A stretch of 64,000 nt of DNA from assembly GCF_900112035.1 (NCBI RefSeq), contig NZ_FOKC01000002.1, positions 1 through 64,000 of the forward strand. Direction: 5' to 3'. The notes beneath the pieces are model-generated. The model saw nothing but the letters and a program-made list of their open reading frames with translations. It was not told where the DNA came from and did no database searches. Positions 53,715 through 61,125 of this stretch are shown piece after piece. The position numbers and the translations under genes were made by a program. Origin of the DNA: Nocardioides alpinus. Lineage in GTDB: Bacteria; Actinomycetota; Actinomycetes; Propionibacteriales; Nocardioidaceae. Position 1 is the first letter of the stretch. Each line of letters opens with the position of its first letter.

Positions 53715-54710
53715 GTGACGACTGGGCTAACCGGGCAGGCACCGGATCTGGACACGGTGCACCGGGTGACAGGCGTGGTGCGCCAGAACATCGAGCGCGT
53801 GATCGCCGGCAAGCCGGACGTCGTCAACGCCGCCCTGGTCGTCCTGCTCGCCGAGGGCCACCTCCTCATCGAGGACGTGCCCGGCGTCGGCAAGACCCAG
53901 CTGAGCAAGGCCCTCGCCCGCAGCATCGACTGCACGGTGCGGCGCATCCAGTTCACCCCGGACCTGCTGCCCTCGGACGTCACCGGCGTCTCGGTCTTCA
54001 ACCAGGACACCCGGGAGTTCGAGTTCCGCCCCGGTGGCGTGTTCGCCAACATCGTCGTCGGCGACGAGATCAACCGGGCCTCGCCCAAGACCCAGTCAGC
54101 CCTCCTCGAGGCCATGGAGGAGCGCCAGGTCACCGTCGACAACGCGACCTACATGCTCGAGAAGCCGTTCATGGTGATCGCCACCCAGAACCCCATCGAG
54201 ATGGAGGGCACCTACGCCCTCCCCGAGGCCCAGCGCGACCGCTTCATGGCGCGCGTGTCCGTCGGCTACCCGGTCGAATCCGCCGAGATCGCCATGCTCG
54301 AGGGCCACACCGCCCACAACCCCCTCGACGACCTCGAGCCGGTCACCGATGCCGGCGAGCTCCGCAAGGTGATCGAGATCGTGGGCCGCGTCCACGTGTC
54401 CTCGGCCGTGCACCGCTACGCCGTCGCCCTGACCACCGCCACCCGCACCAGCAACGACCTCCACCTCGGCGCCTCGCCCCGCGCGACGCTCCACCTGGTG
54501 CGGGCGGCCAAGGCCGTCGCCGCGACCCAGGGCCGCGACTACGTCCTGCCCGACGACATCCACGGCATCACCTCGCCGGTGCTCGCGCACCGGCTGCTGC
54601 CCAACGTCGAGGCCACCATGAGCGGGCGTACGACGTCGGCGATCCTGACCGCGATCGTGGAGTCGGTGCCGGTCCCGTCGGCGCCCGGCTCCAACGGCAG
54701 CCGTGCGTGA
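53715..54710 (+). CDS. MoxR-family AAA+ ATPase
   Basis: A 331-residue AAA_3-type ATPase with Walker A EDVPGVGKTQLSKAL, Walker B NIVVGDEINRASPKTQSALL, sensor 1 FMVIATQNPIEMEGTYALP and sensor 2 GASPRATLHLVRAAKA. MoxR proteins act as chaperones with DUF58/VWA partners, and here a DUF58 gene follows with an eight-base overlap. The GTG at 53715 follows GAGGGG; upstream in-frame extension is unlike the family. It is first of a three-gene operon divergent from mraZ. Confidence 0.93.
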   Translation: MTTGLTGQAPDLDTVHRVTGVVRQNIERVIAGKPDVVNAALVVLLAEGHLLIEDVPGVGKTQLSKALARSIDCTVRRIQFTPDLLPSDVTGVSVFNQDTREFEFRPGGVFANIVVGDEINRASPKTQSALLEAMEERQVTVDNATYMLEKPFMVIATQNPIEMEGTYALPEAQRDRFMARVSVGYPVESAEIAMLEGHTAHNPLDDLEPVTDAGELRKVIEIVGRVHVSSAVHRYAVALTTATRTSNDLHLGASPRATLHLVRAAKAVAATQGRDYVLPDDIHGITSPVLAHRLLPNVEATMSGRTTSAILTAIVESVPVPSAPGSNGSRA

Positions 54711-55971
54711 GGCGCTCGCTGCCCTGACCGTCCGCGGACGGGCGTTCCTCGCTGCCGGGATCACCACAGTGGTCGCGGCGATCGTGGTCGGCCACTCCTC
54801 CGTCGTGCGGATCGGCGTGCTCGTCGCCGTGCTGCCGCTGCTGACCGCGTGGTGGGTCGGGCGCTCGCGCTACCGCCTCGCGCTCGTGCGTACGGTCTCG
54901 CCGCAGCTCGTCGTCGCCGGCCAGCCCGCGACGGTGGAGCTCACCGTCTCCAACGACTCGCGCGCCCCGACCGGTGTCCTCCTGCTCGAGGAGCGCCTCC
55001 CCTACGTCCTGGGCACCCGGCCGCGCTTCGTCCTGGAGGGCCTCGGCCACGGGTGGCGCCGCCACGCGACCTACCAGGTGCGCTCGGAGCTGCGCGGCCA
55101 GTTCGAGATCGGACCGATGTCGGTGCGGGTCACCGACCCGTTCGGGTTCGTCGAGCTCGGTCGCACCTTCCACGCGACCGCGCGCCTCACCGTCACTCCC
55201 CGCACGATCCCCCTGCCCAACATCCCGCTCGGCGGGGCGTGGAGCGGGTCCGGCGACAACCGCCCCCGCGCCTTCGCGAGCGGCAGCGCCGAGGACGTCA
55301 CGGTGCGCGAGTACCGCCGCGGCGACGACCTGCGGCGCGTCCACTGGCGCAGCTCCGCGCGCGTCGGGGAGCTGATGGTGCGACGCGAGGAGCAGCCCTG
55401 GGTGTCGCGGGCCACGGTGTTCCTCGACAACCGCGGCACCAGCCACCGCGGCCAGGGGGCGGCCAGCTCGCTCGAGGGTGCCGTCTCCGCGGCCGCGTCC
55501 ATCGCGGTGCACCTGACCCACCACGGCTACACCGTCCGTCTGGTGACTGCCTCGGGCGACAGCCGCGAGACCCAGTGGCACTCGCACACCGCGGAGGCCA
55601 GCACCATCCCGCTGCTCGAGGCGCTCGCGGTCGTCCAGCTCGACCACTCCTCCACGCCCGACACGCAGTGGCTGGCGGAGCCCGGCCACGGCGGCCTGGT
55701 CGTCGGCATCTTCGGCGCGCTCGCGGAGACCGACCTGCCGTTCCTGCGGCGCCTCCAGCACTACGCGTCCTCGAGCCTGGCGATGGCGCTCGACGTCGAC
55801 GCGTGGGCACCGCACCTGCCGGTCCAGCCCGGTCCGGGTTCGTCGACGCACCTGACGGCCACCGGATGGCGCTCGGTCACCCTCGGGCCCCGTGACCGGC
55901 TCGACACCTCGTGGCAGGAGCTCGGCCTGATCCAGAGCCGGGCGACGGCCTCGGCGGGGGCAGCCCGATGA
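54703..55971 (+). CDS. DUF58 domain protein
   Basis: A 422-residue protein with two N-terminal membrane segments (~12-30 and ~33-52), a beta-rich extracytoplasmic or cytoplasmic middle, and the DUF58 core VREYRRGDDLRRVHWRSSARVGELMVRREE (seen in overlapping parts), followed by a VWA-like region. DUF58 proteins are usual partners of MoxR ATPases. GTG start, overlapping moxR by eight bases and the transglutaminase gene by four. The trio is likely one complex or pathway at the membrane. Confidence 0.9.
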   Translation: MREALAALTVRGRAFLAAGITTVVAAIVVGHSSVVRIGVLVAVLPLLTAWWVGRSRYRLALVRTVSPQLVVAGQPATVELTVSNDSRAPTGVLLLEERLPYVLGTRPRFVLEGLGHGWRRHATYQVRSELRGQFEIGPMSVRVTDPFGFVELGRTFHATARLTVTPRTIPLPNIPLGGAWSGSGDNRPRAFASGSAEDVTVREYRRGDDLRRVHWRSSARVGELMVRREEQPWVSRATVFLDNRGTSHRGQGAASSLEGAVSAAASIAVHLTHHGYTVRLVTASGDSRETQWHSHTAEASTIPLLEALAVVQLDHSSTPDTQWLAEPGHGGLVVGIFGALAETDLPFLRRLQHYASSSLAMALDVDAWAPHLPVQPGPGSSTHLTATGWRSVTLGPRDRLDTSWQELGLIQSRATASAGAAR

Positions 55972-58337
55972 GCCCCTCCTGGAGCAACCTCCCCCAGCAG
56001 CTGCGGCTGTCCGGCATCGCCCTGCTCGCGGCGTGGGCCACGGCCCTGTCGTGGCGGGTGCTGACCGAGGGCTTCGCCGAGGTCGGCTTCCCCCTCCTCT
56101 TCATCGGCGTCGTCATCGGCGGAGCGGGCGCCCTGGCGCGCTCGAGCCGCATCCCCGCGGCGGCCGTCGTGGCCGTCCAGCTCGTGCTCGGCGCCCTGAT
56201 GGTGCTCGGCACGACGACCGGCTCGCCCTTCCCGACCCCGGCCAACGTCGACGCCTTCACCGCGGCCGTGCAAGCCGCGCTCGAGAGCTCGCGCGCCTAC
56301 GCCGCGCCCGTGCAGCTCGGCGTCCCCCCGGTCCACCCGCTGCTGCTCATCGGCGGCACCCTGGTCATCCTCCTGGTGGACGTCATCGCGTGCACCCTGC
56401 GCCGGGCACCCGTGGCCGGCCTCGTGCTGCTCGCGGCCTACACCCTGCCGGTCGCCGTCACCGGCGAGGCCGTGTCGTGGTGGTTGTTCTCCGTCATCGC
56501 CGCCCTCTTCCTGACCCTCGTCTTCCTCCAGCACAGCGACCACGTGACGAGCTGGGGTCGCGCACCGGACGGCGAGAAGGGCTCGTTCTCCGTGCGCACC
56601 GGCGCGATCGGCAACTCCGCACTGGCGCTCGGGACCGCGGCGATCGCGCTGGCGGTCGTCGTGCCTGCCGCCGTGCCGACGATGAGCATGAGCGTCTTCG
56701 ACGGCAACGGACCCGGCACCCGCGAGGTCGAGGTCAAGGACCCGATGATCGACCTGCGCCGCGACCTGAGCCGCGGCGAGGACATCCCGCTGCTCTGGGT
56801 CACCACTCCGGGCCCGCGGCCCAACTACCTGCGCCTCTCGGTGCTCACCCGCTTCAACGGCACGGCGTGGACGCCCGGCGACCGCGCCATCCCGGACACG
56901 CAGATCGCGACCGGCGCGCTCCCCCCGCTCGACGGGGTCGCCAGCAGCGTGGCGCGCAAGGAGTTCAAGTACGACGTCCGCGTGGGGCCGGACCTCGACT
57001 CCACCTGGCTGCCGACCACTGCGCAGGTCACCCGGATCGCGGCCGGCGCCGACTGGCGCTACGACGTCACCACCCGCGACTTCATCGCCGCACGCGACGA
57101 CGTCACCACCGCCGAACGCACCTACGACTTCACCGGTGCCCAGCTGACCTATGACGCCGAGACGATGAACACCGCGGTCTCCGGCGCCGGTTCGGTGCCC
57201 GGCACCTTCACCGACATCCCGCCCAGCCTCAACAACGAGATCCGGCGGCTCGCGTCCAGTGTCACCGCCGACGCGCCCACCCGCTTCCAGAAGGCCCAGC
57301 TCCTGCAGCAGTGGTTCCGCGAGGACGGCGGCTTCCGCTACGACAAGGCCCAGGTCGAGTCGGCCGGCAGCGGCGGCGCCGACCTGACGGCCTTCCTCGA
57401 GGACCGGGTCGGCTACTGCGAGCAGTTCGCGGCGTCGATGGCCATCATGGCGCGCGTCCTGGGGATCCCCAGCCGGGTCGCTGTCGGCTTCCTCGAGCCC
57501 ACGAAGACCAGCAGCGGCGCGTGGGAGTTCTCCGCGCACGACCTGCACGCGTGGCCCGAGCTCTACTTCCCTGGGTCCGGCTGGGTGCGCTTCGAGCCCA
57601 CCCCGCAGGACCGCGCCGGCCAGGTCCCCGACTACACCACCGCGGACTTCGCCCCGGTGACCGAGAGCCCCTCGCCGAGCGCCAGCCGGTCCACCGAGCT
57701 CCTCCCCGAGCGCGGCGAGACCCCCAGCGCCGCGGACGGCGCGGCCGACGGGGACGCCTCATCGATCCCGTGGGTGCCGATCCTCGCCGCGCTCGTCGGC
57801 CTGGCCGTCATCGCGCTGCTCCTGCTCACCCCGCGACTCGTCCGTGGTGCCCGGCGCCGGAGTCGGCTCGCGGGGGACGTCGAGGACCTCTGGATCGAGC
57901 TGCGCGACACGGCCCGCGACCTCGGCCACCCCTGGCCGGCCGGCCGCTCCCCCCGTCGCGCCGGTGAGTGGCTGGGACGGCTGCTCGCCACCCCGACGTC
58001 CGGAGCCGCGCGGGCCGACCGGCCCCGACGCGGGCGCGACCAGGCCCCCGAGGCGGCACAGTCCCTTGACCGGCTCGTCTCCGTCCTCGAGCACAGTCGA
58101 TACGCCCGTGACCCCGAGACCTTCACCGCCGAGCGCTTCCTCGTCGACCTGGAGCTGGTCGAGGCCGCACTGGCCGCCGGCGTCACGCCGCGAGACGTAC
58201 GCCGCGCCGCCTGGTGGCCGGCCTCGGTGACCGGACGGCGTACGACGTGGCGTCCCCGTGCGCGGCTCGGCCGGTCCAGGGGCGCGGCGGGTGCGGACCG
58301 CGAGAGCACCCGGACGGTCGACGAGCTCGTCGGCTGA
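55968..58337 (+). CDS. TgpA-type membrane transglutaminase with DUF4129 tail
   Basis: A 789-residue membrane protein. About six N-terminal membrane helices (residues ~10-215) are followed by an extracellular region with the transglutaminase core ~470-550: DRVGYCEQFAASMAIMARVL (Cys), then SAHDLHAWPELYFPGSGW (His) and VRFEPTP. After a Ser/Pro-rich linker, a further membrane helix (~602-622) leads to a cytoplasmic DUF4129-like domain with RSPRRAGEWLGRLL. Substrates are unknown; wall or envelope proteins are likely. The ATG overlaps the DUF58 stop (ATGA). Confidence 0.92.
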   Translation: MSPSWSNLPQQLRLSGIALLAAWATALSWRVLTEGFAEVGFPLLFIGVVIGGAGALARSSRIPAAAVVAVQLVLGALMVLGTTTGSPFPTPANVDAFTAAVQAALESSRAYAAPVQLGVPPVHPLLLIGGTLVILLVDVIACTLRRAPVAGLVLLAAYTLPVAVTGEAVSWWLFSVIAALFLTLVFLQHSDHVTSWGRAPDGEKGSFSVRTGAIGNSALALGTAAIALAVVVPAAVPTMSMSVFDGNGPGTREVEVKDPMIDLRRDLSRGEDIPLLWVTTPGPRPNYLRLSVLTRFNGTAWTPGDRAIPDTQIATGALPPLDGVASSVARKEFKYDVRVGPDLDSTWLPTTAQVTRIAAGADWRYDVTTRDFIAARDDVTTAERTYDFTGAQLTYDAETMNTAVSGAGSVPGTFTDIPPSLNNEIRRLASSVTADAPTRFQKAQLLQQWFREDGGFRYDKAQVESAGSGGADLTAFLEDRVGYCEQFAASMAIMARVLGIPSRVAVGFLEPTKTSSGAWEFSAHDLHAWPELYFPGSGWVRFEPTPQDRAGQVPDYTTADFAPVTESPSPSASRSTELLPERGETPSAADGAADGDASSIPWVPILAALVGLAVIALLLLTPRLVRGARRRSRLAGDVEDLWIELRDTARDLGHPWPAGRSPRRAGEWLGRLLATPTSGAARADRPRRGRDQAPEAAQSLDRLVSVLEHSRYARDPETFTAERFLVDLELVEAALAAGVTPRDVRRAAWWPASVTGRRTTWRPRARLGRSRGAAGADRESTRTVDELVG

Positions 58338-58444
58338 GCACACCGGGCGCTTCGAACGGGCGGCTCGCTCACGTCCGGGGCTTGAGCGGGCGTTTGTCCG
58401 CGTCAGGACCGGTGACCGGGCCGTTTGCTGCGCACGGCATGCGC

Positions 58445-58537
58445 GGGACGCGAGCGACGTGCCCGGTCGACGTACGGGACGCGGGCGAAGGGCCCCGTCG
58501 GCGTCAGGGACGCGAGCGACGTGCCCGGTTCGAGGAA
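58445..58537. repeat. 31-bp tandem repeat, three units
   Basis: Units begin at 58445, 58476 and 58507, each with GGGACGCG. Units 1 and 3 are identical over their first 23 bases; unit 2 is a diverged copy. The array lies between the convergent transglutaminase and DUF3040 genes, in non-coding DNA. The preceding ~60 bases contain related GCGTCAGG and GACCGGG fragments, suggesting older decayed units. Confidence 0.8.
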
Positions 58538-58553
58538 AGGGTCTGGCGAGGAG

Positions 58554-58991
58554 TCAGAGACCGCGTTCGCGGCGGCGACGCCACCGCTCCTCCATGCGCT
58601 CCATGAAGGGGCTGCCCGAGCGCTGACGACCGGGACGGTGCTGGCGACCGCCGTCGACGACGCCGAAGCCGGTGCGGCCGGAGGCACGCACCTTCGATGC
58701 GGGGGTGCCGGGCGAGCGCGCGGAAGTGAGGGCGAGGATCGCGCCACCGAGCATCACCACGAAGCCGAGCACACCCACGACCGTCTGCACGAGGGTGTTG
58801 ACGTCGAGGAGCACAGCGACGACGAGCAGGCCGATGCCGGCCACGAGGACGACGCCACCCAGGATCATGCGGCGGCGGGCAGCGCGTTGGAACGACGTGC
58901 CGCGCAGCGTGGAGGCGAACTTGGGGTCCTCTTCGACGAGCGCGCGCTCCATCTGCTCGAGCAGTCGCAGTTCTTCCTCGGAGAGCTCCAC
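58554..58991 (-). CDS. DUF3040 small membrane protein
   Basis: A 145-residue protein that starts with the family pattern LSEEELRLLEQMERALVEEDPKFASTL. A basic patch (RAARRRM) and two adjacent membrane segments (~43-61 and ~66-88) follow, then a basic Gly/Arg-rich tail with many arginines. The family is confined to actinobacteria and has no known function. GTG start with GGAGGA upstream. It lies next to dinB, a neighbourhood common in actinobacteria. Confidence 0.85.
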   Translation of the reverse strand: MELSEEELRLLEQMERALVEEDPKFASTLRGTSFQRAARRRMILGGVVLVAGIGLLVVAVLLDVNTLVQTVVGVLGFVVMLGGAILALTSARSPGTPASKVRASGRTGFGVVDGGRQHRPGRQRSGSPFMERMEERWRRRRERGL

Positions 58992-59120
58992 GGTTCCTCC
59001 TCACCTTCTTGCGGCCAAGTCTAGGCACGCTGTTGCCCCCACGGTAGGCGTCCCCAGAAAATTCACCCGAAGCAGGCCATCTCTGCGAACTCGCCGGGAC
59101 TCCGACGGACCCGCGCGCCC

Positions 59121-60302
59121 TCAGACCAGGCTGGCGGGGCGTACGGCTGCGGAGCCGAAGCGACGGGTCGCCCGGTCCACCGCGCGGTCGGCCTCGGCCC
59201 ACCCGTGCTCGGGCTCCCCCAGGACCAGCTGGCGGTGCACGGAGGCGCGCGGGACCAGGCCCTCCACCCGTACGCCGACCAGCCGCAGGCGGGCCCGCTG
59301 GAGGCCGAGTGCGTCGTAGAGACGGGTCACCGCGCGGTGGATCTCGACCGTGACGTCGGTGGCCTCGGGCATCGTGCGGGAGCGGGTGATCGTGGTGAAG
59401 TCGGCGAAGCGGACCTTGAGGGTGATCGTCCGACCGGCCACGGCTGCTGATCGCATCCGCCCGGCCACCCGGGCGGACAGGCGCAGCAGCTCGCGCACGA
59501 TCACGTCGCGGTCGTCGGTGTCACGGGCGAAGGTCTCGTCGGCACCCATGGAGCGCTCCGGCTCGTGCGGCCCGGCCCGCGGGGTCAGCTCGCTGCGGTC
59601 GGTGCCCCAGGCCAGGTGGTGGAGCTGACGGCCGAGGTGGTCACCGACGGCGCGCTGGAGCGTGAGGAGCGGCGTGTGGGCCAGGTCGCCGACCGTCATC
59701 AGGCCGAACCGGTGCAGCAGCGCCTGGGTCTTCTCCCCCACGCCGTAGAGCTCGCCGACGTCGAGGGGGTGCAGGAACGACGTCACCTCGGCCGGCGGCA
59801 CCACGATGACGCCGTCGGGCTTGGCCCGCCTGCTGGCCAGCTTGGCCACCGACACCGACGCCGCCACCCCCACCGAGCAGGTGATGCCCTGCTCGTCGTG
59901 GATGGTCGCGCGCAGCCGTTCGGCGATCTGCTCGGGCGGACCGAGGCGCCGCGTGGAGCCGCGCACGTCGAGGAAGGCCTCGTCGAGGGAGAGCGCCTCC
60001 ACCACGGGCGTCACCTCGCGGAAGGTCTCCATGACCGACGCCGAGACGCTGGCGAACGTGGCGTAGTCGGGCTCGATCACCACGACGTGCGGGCACATCC
60101 GGCGGACGCGGGCCATCGGCAACGCCGAGCGCACGCCGTAGCGACGGGCGACGTAGTTGGCGGCGAGCACGACGCCCCGGCCGCTGCCGCCCACCACCAC
60201 CGGCTGGTCGACCAGGTCGGGGCGCTCGCGCAGGGCGACGGAGGCGTAGAAGGCGTCCATGTCGACGTGCAGGAGCGGGGTGAGGATCTGCGCGCCGGTC
60301 AC
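59121..60302 (-). CDS. dinB: DNA polymerase IV (Y-family, DinB)
   Basis: A 393-residue translesion polymerase. Catalytic motifs are LLHVDMDAFYASV (Asp14) and EALSLDEAFLDV (Asp107, Glu108). The middle has CSVGVAASVSVAKLASRRAKP and the helix-hairpin-helix ELYGVGEKTQALLHRFG. A little-finger domain follows (~235-360: SARVAGRMRSAAVAGRTITLK by parts). No LexA box is visible in the 42 bp before it. GTG start. It follows the methyltransferase gene on the same strand. Confidence 0.94.
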   Translation of the reverse strand: MTGAQILTPLLHVDMDAFYASVALRERPDLVDQPVVVGGSGRGVVLAANYVARRYGVRSALPMARVRRMCPHVVVIEPDYATFASVSASVMETFREVTPVVEALSLDEAFLDVRGSTRRLGPPEQIAERLRATIHDEQGITCSVGVAASVSVAKLASRRAKPDGVIVVPPAEVTSFLHPLDVGELYGVGEKTQALLHRFGLMTVGDLAHTPLLTLQRAVGDHLGRQLHHLAWGTDRSELTPRAGPHEPERSMGADETFARDTDDRDVIVRELLRLSARVAGRMRSAAVAGRTITLKVRFADFTTITRSRTMPEATDVTVEIHRAVTRLYDALGLQRARLRLVGVRVEGLVPRASVHRQLVLGEPEHGWAEADRAVDRATRRFGSAAVRPASLV

Positions 60303-60344
60303 CGGCCCCGACCGCCCCTCGGGCCGAGCCGGGCGGCGGCGCGG

Positions 60345-61088
60345 TCAGCGGCCGGCGATGACGTGCAGCTGCGCGGCGAGCGGGAGGTACTCGGGGCGCG
60401 TGGCGACGGCTCGCTCGAGCTCGACCAGCGCTGCGCTCGCACCGGGCTCGAGGTCGAGGAGGCTGCCGGGCACGAGGTCGGCGAAGACCCGCACGGCATG
60501 GACAGACGACGGCTGCAGGCCGGCCGTGACGAGGAGGGTGACCAGCTCGTCGTGGGTGAAGCGGCGTCCGCCCCGCCCGGCCAGCGTGGTCGTCGAGTCA
60601 GCCTCGAGCAGCTCGCGAGCGGCCTGGAAGTGGCCGGCCATCGCCCGCGCGACGACGGCAGCGTGGCGCTGGGCGACGAGCAGGCTGAGGTGTCCACCGG
60701 GGCGGAGCACGCCGGCGATGGCGGCAAGGGACGCGGCGGGGTCCTCCACCATCTCGAGCACCCCGTGGCAGAGGACGAGATCGGCCCCGTCGACCAGCCC
60801 GGGCAGGTCGGACAGGTCGCCCTGCTGACCGGCGACCCGGTCCGCGACGCCGCGCTCGCGGGCGCGGCGGTCGAGGGAGGCGAGGGCGTCCGGACTGGGG
60901 TCGATGACCTGGACGGTGTGCCCGAGCTCGGCCAGCGGGACCGCGAAGCCGCCGGTGCCGCCACCGACGTCGACGATGCGCGCCTGCTTGTCGTCAAAGG
61001 CTCCGTCCTCCAGCAACCGGCGTACGCCGTCCCACACCACGCCGGTGCGGACGGACTGGCGACGGTCGCTGGCAGAGGGCTGCGGCAT
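60345..61088 (-). CDS. class I SAM-dependent methyltransferase
   Basis: A 247-residue methyltransferase with motif I ARIVDVGGGTGGFAVPLAEL, motif II acidic residue in VQVIDPSPDAL, VLCHGVLEMVEDPAASLAAI and VLRPGGHLSLLVAQRHA. The C-terminal part has a substrate-like lid region (GHFQAARELLEAD). The layout resembles small-molecule or quinone-type enzymes such as Cmo/UbiE relatives; the substrate is unknown. The ATG at 61088 is preceded by TAGGGT with a seven-base gap, so it is probably transcribed independently of dnaE2. Confidence 0.88.
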   Translation of the reverse strand: MPQPSASDRRQSVRTGVVWDGVRRLLEDGAFDDKQARIVDVGGGTGGFAVPLAELGHTVQVIDPSPDALASLDRRARERGVADRVAGQQGDLSDLPGLVDGADLVLCHGVLEMVEDPAASLAAIAGVLRPGGHLSLLVAQRHAAVVARAMAGHFQAARELLEADSTTTLAGRGGRRFTHDELVTLLVTAGLQPSSVHAVRVFADLVPGSLLDLEPGASAALVELERAVATRPEYLPLAAQLHVIAGR

Positions 61089-61095
61089 GGGAGCA

Positions 61096-61101
61096 ACCCT
61101 A
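61096..61101 (-). promoter_or_regulatory. -10 hexamer, leaderless arrangement for the methyltransferase
   Basis: On the minus strand TAGGGT ends seven bases before the ATG at 61088, in the 37-bp gap after dnaE2. Confidence 0.5.
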
Positions 61102-61125
61102 GTGGGCCGGCGGGCCGGGACGAGC

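Noticed and set aside
58445..58537. Possible small CRISPR array
   Set aside because: Units are contiguous tandem copies with a diverged middle unit rather than identical repeats with unique spacers, and no cas gene is present.
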